Positions 12,912 to 24,900 of a stretch of DNA of 64,000 bases are shown in pieces. The stretch's first letter is position 1, and each line of letters starts with the position of its first letter. The position numbers and the translations under genes were made by a program. The notes under the pieces were generated by a model. It had not been told where the DNA came from, did not search any database, and was given only the letters and a program-made list of their open reading frames with translations. The stretch is from Mactra quadrangularis (lineage: Eukaryota; Mollusca; Bivalvia; Venerida; Mactridae): the NCBI GenBank assembly GCA_025267735.1, contig CM046309.1:35687202-35751201 (forward strand), given 5' to 3'.

Positions 12912-13409
12912 ATTGGCATTACTTTATGACTAGTCCTAGCTCTTTTTAGAAAACCCTGTAAAGACACAGTCTGTAGAACGGAATGCAATATACACAATAT
13001 AAGAAGCTGCTAAAATATCACTATCATTTACTCATTATTTCATTCAGCATGGCCTTTTCAACATTTATTATTTCTGTCACGTGACTATTGCTTGCTTTGT
13101 TCCATACTTAATAACTTTGTTTATTCTTTGTTCTACGAAAGTGGTTTTTTTCTACTTTGATCTCATTACAAAGTAAAGTCAAACAATAGAAAAAATACTT
13201 CCTTGAATTGTAAATGAACTTGTTAGTATTTTAATCAACTTAAGCAAAAATATATGATCATTAATAAAACATAAGGTGTGGTTTGTTTTTATTTATTTCA
13301 CATTAATTGACATTTTGCTGAGTCATTGTACGAAGTCTACCAGACTGTACCACAAGAACTTGATTTAGTTTGCACACTAGACTTCAAATCCGGCTGTTCT
13401 ATGTTATTT

Positions 13410-13705
13410 ATTTATTCATACCGTGTTTTACGCCGTGTCAATACGTTTTGGTTATTTTACAAAAACCAGCGCACCTAACTCTAGCTTTCCTGGATCCTTG
13501 TCTATAACCAGTACTCACCTTCCCTTCTACAACGCCGGAAACTTTTTCATATACCTTATTATAAATGGAGGAAAATTTACGTAATTGTCAAATTTTCATG
13601 GAAGGGTATAACCTCCCTGGGTGGGATTCAAACCGTCCGTAGCCCCCTTCGAGACACTAGATTCGAAATCCCGGTGTGGTACCAACTGTGCTACCAATCC
13701 GGTTT
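13410..13705 (-). mobile_element. tRNA-derived SINE (family B), minus-strand copy
   Basis: Read on the minus strand, a tRNA-like head with a GGTAGCACAGTTGGTA-like A box is followed by the body segments CCTTCCATGAAAATTTGACA, TTTTCCTCCATTTATAATAA and AAGGGAAGGTGAGTACTGG, then CAAGGATCCAGGAAAGCTAG and a CGTATTGACACGG tail. The same order is found on the plus strand at 27066-27345 and 57664-57948. Confidence 0.85.
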
Positions 13706-14189
13706 ATATTCGAGTTTGAGTCAAGAAATGAGTGGAGCATGTCCGTCTATGAAAACTCGACAAGAATGTGACGCTCCTTCGTAAAAGGTAAACCTTGGGG
13801 CTTCATGTGTACTAAATTAGCATGTAACTGGTAAAGAACTTAGTTCAGAAAAGCTGGTTAGAGGGCAGACAGTTTCTATCAAATAATAAAGTGTTGATAA
13901 AGTGTTGGTTTTGTAGAACTTGGTTAAGTTTAGTATATGTTCTCTATGCACACGAAAGTGGTCGACAAAAGCTTGCAACCAGCAATTCAGTGATTCTCCA
14001 TGGACCCTATTAGTAAAGCTTTTACTTAGTCATTTATTGTAATTAATTTACCCAAGTCCGAGATTTTGGGCTAGTTGGTTGATGCAATGACCATTTTCAT
14101 CTAAACGGAAAAAGTGTGTCAAGTAGCATGCCAACACTGCGTTTTACTCCAATATTTCGATTATAATTCCTATAATTTGAATACCAACA

Positions 14190-14540
14190 ATGGCTAGAAA
14201 ACATAAAGAGAAACAATCAGAAAGAAAATGTAGGTGCATTGAATTTGAACTCAATAGATTACAAGAAAATAACTATATACGTGCAAAATGTGGTTTCAAA
14301 ATAGCGAAGCTAGATAAACAATCAGGATGCTTGAATTTCATATTGTTTAGTTGGTCTTACAATTGCCGAGATTTCACACAAATGTCGAAAATTTCATCTG
14401 CAGCCGGTTCCAATGACGGTTCTGCAATGGAAAGGGCATGCAATACTGACCAGGGTCTGATAAAAATGTATCTTTACGGCGAGCGGATGGACCCCGGTGA
14501 TGATAATTGGCAAAAAAAATGGTCGAAATCTGCAGGTTGA
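14190..14540 (+). CDS. uncertain 116-aa open frame
   Basis: A 116-codon frame begins with ATG in a favourable context (CAACAATGG) and has a lysine/arginine-rich start (ARKHKEKQSERKCRC). I see no domain, signal peptide or membrane segment, no homologous family comes to mind, and there is no clear splice site at either end. In AT-rich DNA this length can occur by chance. It is listed only because it is the longest motif-free frame between the first two genes. Confidence 0.15.
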   Translation: MARKHKEKQSERKCRCIEFELNRLQENNYIRAKCGFKIAKLDKQSGCLNFILFSWSYNCRDFTQMSKISSAAGSNDGSAMERACNTDQGLIKMYLYGERMDPGDDNWQKKWSKSAG

Positions 14541-15028
14541 GTATAATTTTCTATCTCTACATCGCATGTGACGCCACCGTTTGTTTTAAGTTGAGAAGTT
14601 AATTAACAATAAATTATCACACGTATACACGAAACACTGGCAGAAGACATCAACATATTTTTAAACGCCTACATCAAATACGTCATTTTACGTGATACAA
14701 AACACAAGACATCAATAAATAAATCATCATGTTATTATGTTTTATACATCAACAGTATAACCATTGCACAGTTTACTGCATTGTTATAACAGCTAAATTA
14801 CTTTAACAGGTTTCTGTGACTAGTTACAAATAAAAACAAAGTCAGAATTACTTATATTGTCCTCCATAAGTTCCTTCGTAATAAATACGAGCACATGTAG
14901 TACTATAAATTGAACTGCTATTATTTCTATGGCCATAGAAGTAGAATCATTGTTTCATTTACTTATATTGATTATACTTATTGTGCAATAAAGTATACAA
15001 TACAAACAGAATGTAATGGATAGATTTC

Positions 15029-15171
15029 TGTGGTGGCATATTTCTGCCATCAGATAACCACATAACTAACTACATGTAGTTAATTAAGAGGTTAAGTAGT
15101 TACGGTAACTAGTTAACCTCTTAACTAACTAGTTAGTTATGTGGTTATCTGAGGGCAGAAATATGCCACCA
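15029..15171. mobile_element. palindromic MITE with 8-bp target duplication
   Basis: A ~143-bp near-perfect foldback. The left arm starts TGGTGGCATATTTCTGCC and continues through AGATAACCACATAACTAACT. The right arm is its complement, ending GGCAGAAATATGCCACCA. The 8-mer TAGATTTC flanks it on both sides (15021-15028 and 15172-15179). An 8-bp duplication fits the hAT superfamily. The central loop holds further partial copies of AACTAGTTA. Confidence 0.9.
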
Positions 15172-16019
15172 TAGATTTCATTCGTGAGTTGCAGCTAGCG
15201 TAAGGTCTTCAGCAAACCTGTGTCTATATCGTTTATGAACAAATGAAGAACAAAATGTTCAAAAAGCTATCTACAATGTTTCGAAAGCCAGAACTAAGTT
15301 GCAGCAACAATTAACTGTCACCTTCCAAAACCACTAAGGTCAATGTTTCTAAATGAAGATGAAATTTTTATATATGGAGCAAATTTTGTAATCTCATATA
15401 AAAAAGGCAAAAGTACATTATTCCATTGCATAATAAACGATTGGAAAAAACTGAAGTTGTACATGTAGCGTTTTGAAGCCGTATTCAGTTCAATGTGAAA
15501 TGTGCTCATGTGTATAAGAACTTTTGAATGGCAATATACGTATACATACGTAGTCATTTTTGTTTGTCCTATATCTATATCAACTATTTTTGTTCAACAG
15601 TTCTTGGAAACAAACTAAGACTTCATTGTTTTACATATCTGTGTTTCCTTTAGTTCAAACCAGTACATACTTAAGTGTTTATCTAAAATGTGTAAAAGTT
15701 CCTACATGCCGTCTGCCATCGTTACATTTGGGGAAAGAACTCAGCCGATAAAAGACATGCCAAATAGTCATAATTGCATTTAGAGTCGAGATTTGGATGG
15801 TTTCGGATAAACTCGAATATCTACATATAAGTGACTAACAATGTCCCGTGCCAAGTGTATGAAACTTCTGTTCGAATTTTGCGAAAAATTCAGTTTTGTT
15901 CTCAATGTATTCATAATAAGAAACTACTTAAAAACCTCATACATTTGAAAACAATACGTTAACATGAACAATGTATATACAATTATTTCTCTAAGTTAGT
16001 GCTACGATTAATGCAATTT

Positions 16020-16222
16020 AGGAGCGGGGTGACCGAGCGGTTACGAAATTGGACTAGTAATCATTGGATAGCCAGCTCCGCGTTGGTTCAAATCCCATTC
16101 AAAACCTACCCCGTGGTTTATCCTACTAGCTCAGTACTGGGGGTCAGGAAGCGGACTCAAAAGTGATGAATATAAGTTGTAAAAGCTTGTTTCGCAGTGG
16201 AGTTAAAATTAATAAGTTTAAC
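16020..16222 (+). mobile_element. tRNA-Ser-derived SINE (family A), copy 2
   Basis: It has the same head (GGTGACCGAGCGGTTA, GGACTAGTAATCATTGG, GGTTCAAATCCC) and body (CTAGCTCAGTACTGGGGGTC ... AAGTTGTAAAAGCTTGTTTC) as 3645-3858, with a short internal deletion after the B box. It is not a tRNA gene. Confidence 0.85.
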
Positions 16223-16952
16223 AAAAAAGGTGAAGGCTGAGAATGAAAAAGTGTTTTGAGTATGGAGTTGAGTTGTGTGCATTAGCTTGATATAACAATC
16301 TGGCAAACATCATTGCCTACAATTATAGTTCGAGTAGGTACAAAAAAGCAGTAATGAAATGCCTAAACATAAAATTATGACTTCTACACTTGAAACCTTG
16401 GATACGTCATGTGAACACCACGAGAGAACATCTCAGCTCTGACAGACATGGAGAAGACGGTCCATACAATAATATTGTACAGCTCACATGGTTATGGTTT
16501 CTACGGTAGAGTAAAAGTAGCATAGGTTGCCTATAATAATAAAGTATGCATCAAAGTTTCTATGGTGGTATAAAAGGACCATAGGCTGATTTGTTTTATT
16601 GTGCTCGAAGCTAGCAAATACGAGCACGAAATACCTAATGTGCAAGTGTGCGTTTAATCAAACAGAAACCCGTTAATACCACAATACTTTTTATAGGTTT
16701 ATAATTGTTTTATCAAGAATCAGCAAGGTGTGTCTTCGGAAATATACAATTATGATCTCAAAAGTAAGAAAGCTTGTCAAGGAACGAGAGAAAATGTTGC
16801 AGAGAGAGCCAAATTCCTAAGTATTGTATTGCTTAAAGTATATACATACAAATCTGTGTCTGATGATGTATACCTTGGCAAAATAATTAAATTTTCTAGA
16901 TAATAAGAAATAATTCCAAAGAGATTTATACTAGTACGAAACAATAAGCATT

Positions 16953-17048
16953 CCAGGGGTGTGGAATTCCTAGGCCCGACTTGTTCGACTCGTACCTTTA
17001 TGTCTGCGGACAAGTAAATCAATCAATCCCACTTGTCCGCGGACAAGT
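16953..17048. repeat. repeat ending in an 18-bp perfect palindrome
   Basis: The block begins CCAGGGGTGTGGAATTCC and ends with the perfect palindrome ACTTGTCCGCGGACAAGT (17031-17048). A further half-site, TGTCTGCGGACAAGT, lies at 17001-17015. The GC-rich palindrome stands out in the AT-rich surroundings. I found only this copy in the window. It is probably the end of a MITE. Confidence 0.55.
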
Positions 17049-17332
17049 TATATTTCAGCTGTAAATATAGTAAATATTGAAAAGTTTGATACATTTAATA
17101 TGACAAATCGCCATTTATGCACTTGAAACATCTAGTCTTGTTGAAAATAAATGTACAAGGGAAGTAATTATAGCTTACACTTTACCATGATTCTGATTGA
17201 GTTGTGTCCCTTTATAGAATCAGTTACTTGGAATACGGATACCAATGTTCGACTAAATCCGTTTCTATTATGAGTCTTACAATAAAATTATTATGATAAT
17301 CATCGCTCCGCGGAACGCACGATACAGTGCAA

Positions 17333-17333
17333 T

Positions 17334-17410
<77 letters not shown>

Positions 17411-17442
17411 TAACAATAATAATAACAATAACAATAATAATA
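17333..17442. repeat. (TAA)n microsatellite
   Basis: About 110 bp of near-uninterrupted ATA/TAA trinucleotides, with AAC interruptions at the right end. The open frame through it (poly-isoleucine) is an artefact. Confidence 0.97.
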
Positions 17443-17572
17443 GTTTGCTTTAGTTTTTATCGGTACATGTATATTATGATTTTATTATGGTATTCAAAAA
17501 GGGTTTTTATATGCACGATGATGCGCCCAAACTTCAGCTAAATTGAGTTCTTTCGACGCAAAAAATGATATC

Positions 17573-17664
17573 GTAACCATTCTCGTACCCCGAGGTTATC
17601 AAGATTCTTTAAAACGCTATACAGTATCGAGAATCCTACTAAACTCTGGGTACGAGAATGTAAC
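17573..17664. mobile_element. short foldback element (TIR GTAACCATTCTCGTACCC)
   Basis: The 92-bp interval begins GTAACCATTCTCGTACCC and ends GGGTACGAGAATGTAAC, which are inverted copies apart from one base. Internally, CGAGAATCC and CGAGG give additional partial symmetry. Confidence 0.7.
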
Positions 17665-17847
17665 GTAACTTGATCATTTTCTATTTAAACCTGCTTTAAC
17701 CCTTATTTACTGCAATTTCTTACCTTTACGTAAAAGTGCTAGATAAAGATGCCCTTATTTCATTTCTAATGTACAGACAAAGATACCAATTGGCAAAAGT
17801 ATCGCCTAGATGATCATCTTATTTAAGTCATCTGAACCCCGATCCCA

Positions 17848-17861
17848 GTTACCATGGCAAC
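17848..17861. promoter_or_regulatory. X-box (RFX-type) motif
   Basis: GTTACCATGGCAAC matches the RFX X-box form GTNRCC-(N)-RGYAAC as an almost perfect inverted repeat. It lies ~1.05 kb upstream of the cryptochrome start. Function here is inferred from the motif alone. Confidence 0.4.
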
Positions 17862-18339
17862 GCTGGGGAGGAGCAAAGAGGTCAATGCAATTTTTCGTCT
17901 TCTCCAACACTAAACCGAGTACCCATATTACTAGACTTACATTTCATTAGGTTATAATTACCTTTTATGAGTTATGTGATATTTCATAGACTAAAAAATA
18001 TCACCATCAAATCATTATTGTGCATTTTTTCTAAATGAGCCTTTTACTGACGATAAATAAGGGGCGATCGGTACGTCCCCACACAGCGACAGAGGGTAAA
18101 CACCCCTCTAAGACCTCGTCCCCGTAGTGTACTTCGAGGGGATAGGACGCGCAAAAAATACGGCAACTTTAAAGCTCATTACATCCAGTTAAACACTAAC
18201 AAGTCATGCGACGGTCATTTTCGGAGGGGTAAACACGTTTAACGCGGGATTAACCATTAAAGGATTATATGAAGCTAAATGTCAGCTAAGTAAAACCCTG
18301 AAAGCCGCTTTCGGTAGGCTTAGGCCTATATGGGTTTCT

Positions 18340-18345
18340 CACGTG
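18340..18345. promoter_or_regulatory. canonical E-box CACGTG upstream of cryptochrome
   Basis: CACGTG lies 571 bp upstream of the cryptochrome ATG. CLOCK/BMAL1 (CYCLE) heterodimers drive animal clock-gene repressors through this hexamer. The hexamer also occurs elsewhere in the window by chance (for example near 28743), so position rather than sequence alone supports the call. Confidence 0.45.
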
Positions 18346-18761
18346 ACCTACGTTAAATGCGTTTCTGGTCATCTTTTTAATTAATTGCTTCTTTCAAATA
18401 CATACTTAGACCATGAGGAATACGCGAGGAAATGGTGACGCACCTCATTATCGAGCTTGTTAAAAGCAGGAAAACTGCAGACTCATTATGAAGTTCTAAT
18501 TTTCTTTTTATTTTATCGACATTTTTCAATTAGTAGAAATCTACTTTAATATTGACAATTATTGTGAACAATGCCATAGCAAAGTGTTGAAACTAATATT
18601 TTATGAAAGTCAAATCAATCCATAAAACAAATAATATTGCGTAATCTAATTTTAAGATGAGACGCAGTTTGTTGTTCAAACAAACCATTGTGCATTCCGG
18701 AATGTTCCGAACTCTTAGCTGTATAGGTCAAATCTAAATTTAGAACATGACCCTAAAACAG

Positions 18762-18766
18762 CCAAT
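18762..18766 (+). promoter_or_regulatory. CCAAT box of the cryptochrome promoter
   Basis: CCAATCAG lies ~150 bp upstream of the cryptochrome start codon, within the extended NF-Y consensus. No TATA box is evident between it and the ATG. The transcription start is probably in the ~100 bp that follow. Confidence 0.45.
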
Positions 18767-18915
18767 CAGAGAACGGCTCGTCAAGAAAGTCACGTTTCAT
18801 ACGGCATGGAAATATTGTTGTGTACTGACATCCATAATTGACGGTGTGAAACATTCATTATTTAACGACTACTTATTCTTTTGATTATGTTACCCACATA
18901 AAACTTTAACTTACG

Positions 18916-21900
18916 ATGGACACTACTCAAAAACAGCCTAAAAGGCGAGTGCTACATTGGTTCAGAAAAGGATTAAGACTGCACGATAACCCAGCACTCC
19001 GAGCCGCTCTTGAAGGCGCTCAAACGTATCGATGTGTTTACATATTGGACCCATGGTTTGCAGGTGTTTCTCAAGTTGGCATTAATCGCTGGAGGTACGT
19101 TTCAATCTTTGTTTAGTTTATTGTCTCATATGTGTAGTGTTGGTAAAATTTTGCCGATATAAAATGTCGAAACTTCGAGAAATTTCTTACATAAATGTCA
19201 CCTAATTATTCAAGCGTAGAAAAACATTGGTCAACCCAATCTTGAACTTGACCTACTTTCCCATTTATCTTAAATTTTTTGTTGGTATTTTCTTCCCTAT
19301 GTCGTAAAAAAATACTACGAGTATTATTTTACTTCGCATAAACTAAAGATGTATAGAGTTTAAATAATCAATTTCTCAAAAAAACGTAATATTAGACTGT
19401 TGGATTAGACTACATTGGATTTTAAATGACTGATTCTATAAAAAGTCATTTGTAACTTAAAATACGTCTTATGTACTTAATCATGATATAAAATGATTTT
19501 ACGATTCTAATTGCATATTTCATGTGAATCTTTTCTACTGTTTAACTTCTGAGAAATGACATGAAACATGGTATGTGTGAACAATACATGACATAACAAA
19601 TTGGGTGTGCGCAAGAAAATTTATGTCAATGAATGATTTGCTTGAAAGATAAAAGGCAGTGGCTAGACTTTCGGTACCGCAACTAAGATCTGCATACTGA
19701 AGAATCACGGCACTTTACCTACTTGTACATTGTACGATAAGTACTGAGCATTTTTTGGTGGAATTAGCTTATTTAATTGAAAAAAAATGCGATTTTTCTA
19801 CGACAATCGAGATAACTGCCGAGTTTTGGTGAAATTGCTGACTTTTATTTATAAATGGGTATTTTCTAACATGAGATCGTTAATATTCCTAAAATTTAAA
19901 AAAATTGGTGTGGAATGACAAACTGGATTTTTCCACAAAAGCATCGACTTTCTAACAATTCATTTATCTTTTTATCAAGTTAAATTCCCATTTTTGATCA
20001 CAAAATTCGAATCAATTTAACGTTCAAACACCGTCGACTTTCTTACTAGACATTTGCAAAATATTCACAATTAAAATTACTCTAGAAATCGTCTATTTCC
20101 TGTATATATTTGCTTTAAATTCCATCCAAAATTATACATATTCAGTCCAAATTATGATCCAACTCTATAACTTATTGCTAAAGTAAACTAAATATGTGAC
20201 ACTTTGCAGACGACGGCGTCATATCGCTGTATATTAAACATCCGGTAAGTTTATTAGTAATATCCAAAAAGGCGCGTGTAATAACAATAGGATAGGTCAC
20301 GTCGGTAAATATTTGTTTATTTCGAGTAATAATGAATATAAACAAGTTTTCTGATGTTTACGTATACATGTAGCCTACCCTTGCAAGGGTTGTCTCAATT
20401 ACGGAACTTCCATAACTCTAGAACCTTACGGTTCCGTAACTCTAGCCACTGCCAAGATAAAATACTTATCACACAATTAAGTAACACTTTTCTTTATACA
20501 TGTATTCATGTATGCTTCCATGTTTTACTGTCAAAAAATTTTCATGTCCACCTGCGCCCTATTCTATGGATTTTACACTGCATAAATCAATGATTCTGAA
20601 TAATTAAACTGATTGATATCAGCTTATTATAAACTTATCGGTTTATCCCATCCCTAGATATCAGTCCTATGGAACAGTCTTACACATTATTAGTCATGTC
20701 TGAGTCCTTGGTGCTAGCAAATCTAGCTTACAGCTGAAATCCAATGTATGTTGATAATACCCTTCTACGCAAATTTGACCATATCAATGTCCACCTTAAG
20801 TTAAGGTATATAAGTTGTCAGTCTTGTGGAAGGGTAGATGAGTTGTACTCAGGTAACAACTGTATATAGGCAGTGGTACAGGAAAGTTAAGTTAGGTGTG
20901 CTGGTCTCTGTTAAATGACGTTTATAGTGTTGACATGGCATTAAACCCTATAAAACAAATATGTTATATATTAACTGTATTACAAAAATTTCATGCTAAT
21001 AAAGTTAGTATTTTGTTATCTTTAAAACTGTAAACAAATTATTTCGGTTATCACAGAGTTAAAAATAACTTGTACAGTTTAATGTGTTATCTGTACATGA
21101 TGCAATAGTCTATTTATTTAAGAATAGCAATGTCATGCCCAAGTGCATGTTTTCATTTATTTTGTTTGTAAATATTTTATTTATCATTTCATAAGATACA
21201 CTGGTACTACATATGATCTTTCCTTTTTATGAAATGGGTCAATGCCATATATCCTACTAAGCTATGACATTGCCTATATTTTGTACCCAGTTCATAAAAT
21301 AATTAAATTGTTTATCTGAAAATAAATTTGCTGTTGTAAGATTTCTATGTTTACTCAGTTCTGCTGTTTTAAAACATAGAAAGTAATAATTACTGACATA
21401 TAATGCCTCACAATTTTCTAAGTTTATTAGCTTTGAATATTCTTAACACTTTCAGTTTGAATAACTGCAGAATCAAGATTTTTTGTTGAAAATTTGTCAC
21501 GGCAATTTAATTTATTCAGTTGATTTCATGATGATATTCCGTTCAATATTTTTTTTACCATTGGGCCACAACAAGTTGATGATGTGTTCTATGGATTTTT
21601 CTGGAAAAAATTTGGGCAAGCGAAGAAAAAGATTTAAAAAATCTTAATTCAGTTGCTTTATATATAAATATAGTGGTCTGACCAAATTTTTAAGAGCGAG
21701 GGAGAAAATATTTTTTTTGTGTAAAAACCATCAAAATTAAGGTGCAAGCGAATCTATAGAACACATTATCTTGTGGCCTTGGCATGATTAAGTTTATGTA
21801 TGAGCTGCATTAAAACATACAATCCCTAGGTTTGATAGTCAAGTGCTGTAGTAGAAATTAGTCATTACTGCACTACTACTTTCAGACCTTTTTTTTCTTT

Positions 21901-24900
21901 ATATAACAGGGGCCATTTACAGGGGCTTTCCCCTCTTGAAATTTTTTTTAAATCATGCAGTTTTCTCCAAATTTGCAGTTTACCTTGGATTTTTTGTTTC
22001 CCTATATATTACATTGCAATTAAATTTCCCCAAGTGTTCTATATAAAAAAGGGCCAAGGCCCCTTCCCCAAATAATGAAAAAAAAGCCCTGACTTTGAAT
22101 TCTAACATTATTAAAATCTAATTTATGATTATATATATATGGATGTACCAAAATAACCAATACAAAAAAGTCTTGTACATTTTGTCTTGTTATGTAAGAT
22201 ACTTAAACAAATCACAGGGACGATAGAACTATGGTACTATTGATTGTCTAACTTGTAGCTGATATAGCTTACAGTCAGCTGAGTGTCAGCGAAAGGAAGC
22301 GTGGTTAGATAATACTTCCAACTTCCATCTCATATAACAGCCTACAATCTGTGTATGTATGGTAGAAAAACCATTTGTCACATTTTTATGCAACGTGAAA
22401 TTGCGGGGTGCTGACTTGAACGAATATAGTTCATGACATCTCTTTTTGTTGTTATATATTATGAAGCTGTGATATGTGTCACTAAGAAAATGAAATTAGG
22501 TAGTTTGGGTTGATTATGATTATCATTTGTGGTGGGGGTCTTTACTTGAGTGAATTTTCTAGAACTCAGAAAAAAGTGAGGGGCAGAAAAATGGGACAAG
22601 GGGCAACAAAGGTCGGAAGTTTCAAAGCATTATTTTATTTTTATAGTGTAATATTATGATGTTTAGCACAGTAAAATACTTGTATTCTGCAATGTAGGAA
22701 CCAGCTTGGCATCAGGAGCCTGGAGTCCCTTCTGGGAAATGGAACTCAAACTGATATATTTGGTGCTTGTTGATTTGAATACATTTGTGCATTTTTACAT
22801 CTTAGAATGGTCTTATTTCAAGTCAGAGTGCAAACATTTCACTTTAGGTGTAGTTATAGGTTATTCAGGGGTGGATCCAGCATTTTTTTCTAGGGGAAGG
22901 GTCCGAACTGTTTTTAATTCTCGGGGGGGGGGGGGGGGTCCAAACTTTAGACCACAACCACATCATACACATTTTGCAGTATAATAAATACTACATAACC
23001 ATTAAATCTATGTTAAGGACCAAGAAAAATTGCTTCATGCTAGTTAAAAATGACAGTAAAAAACACTAATGAACAGGTACATTTTGGAAATTCCAGGGGG
23101 TCTGGACCCCCCTGACACCCTCCCCCCCCCCCACCAGATTTGCCTATGTTATTCCACTTCTTTATGCAAATTATAGCTTTTATATAATAACTCCTATGAA
23201 ATTCATAATTATTTATAGCTTATAGAATTACAAAAGCATATTAAGCCATGATATATTTGCATATTTCAACAAAAGATTTATTGTATTGATGCTTTGTTGA
23301 CTGTTGCTAAAAATATCAAGTTTTTAATTCACAACACATAATTCTTGCCCTGAATTCTAAAATTAACATCAGTGGCATGCATTCAAGTTAATAAATTTGA
23401 ATAATTTATTTAATAACATCGTTACATAAATTATAATGTAAAATTTATGCATTATGCTCATTGATTTTTTAATACATAGTTTGTCAATGAAGTCACCTTT
23501 TTCTCTCTGACAGCACTTGACAGTGACAGTGGTAATCAATACAAAATATTTTCAATAAGGCATGGTTATTTTGTCATTTTACACTGCTCAAGAATGTGGA
23601 GGCTGCAAGAATTTCTCTTTTAGTGCCTAAATAGAGCATAGTGGTCATGCAATTCTGGCCGAATATAAACCCCATTTGGGGCAAAGAAATCTTCGAGCAT
23701 TAAAACTAGTGAAGACTGATGTGTCAAAAAAATCAAGCTGCTCAGCTTAAAAGCTGACAATCAAAATTAAGTAGAGCGAAATATTTCTTTTGATACTAAG
23801 TATAGAAAATCATGAGATTTTCACTTTAAGAAATAGATCACGTCACAGCTGTGTCTATCAGTTCTGTGAGAACTAAAGCAATATATTTGACTGCACAAAA
23901 TTTCCATAAAATAGTAATATATTTAAGAATTCTATTATTTCATTGACTAGCTTGGGTTGGATTAGGTCTACATCAGGATCAATGTGAAAGGTTCAACACC
24001 GTCCACTGTTATTTTTCGAGTTCTTGTATATACTCATTACTGACAAAATGATTTTTGAGTATACTAATTAAGAGACTGACTGAATAATTGAGCTCTGTTG
24101 ATTGTAAACTAATATTTGTATTTTCAGATTTTTGTTACAATGTTTGGAAGATTTAGATTCTAGTCTAAGGAAGTTAAATTCAAGATTGTATGTTGTACGA
24201 GGTCAGCCTGCAGAAGTTTTCCCAAGATTATTCAAGGTAAGAATATTGTTTTAAGAACTAACAATAGATAAAATAAACACTACAGTCTTTACCTTAACCC
24301 ACTAGCCCGAAGCCCAGGAAGAGGGAAACTGGTTTGGGCTAGTGAAAATGGCAGGCCTCGAAATTAACAAAAAATGGACTTGCCAATTTTGCGAGTTGAT
24401 CTTATTTCAACTAGCAAATGAAAAAAAATCACTTGCATTATTTTTTCCAAATTAAACTCGCCAAAATTTCTGACTTAAAATATAAGTTACTGGCAATTTT
24501 CAAAATTCACTCGCATTTTGCAAGTATGCGAGCTTAAATTTGAGCCCTGGAACATGGCATAATTTATGTGTAGGGCTAGTTGATTATTTTGCCCTTTGCT
24601 ATCCAATGTGATAAATTGGGCTAGTGCTTGAGAAAATTTAAGGCGATGACTGCACTTTACCTATTTAAGTCATTATTAGGAATTAAATCTATTGAGTCAT
24701 GCAGCTGATATCAACATTAAAACTCAGGTACTTGATGTACTCAGTGAGTTTGAAGATGTCTTGTTGATGTTTTCTCCGTTATCACATACATATGTCATAA
24801 TGTCATGCAAGATATTGAATATTTAGTTGAATTGTAGAGAGTTGCTATTTTTGTCATGGTGTGACTAGAAACTAGTACAGACATGAAGTTATATTTCTGT

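Noticed and set aside
17293..17541. open frame encoding a long isoleucine run
   Set aside because: It is the translation of the (TAA)n/(ATA)n microsatellite.
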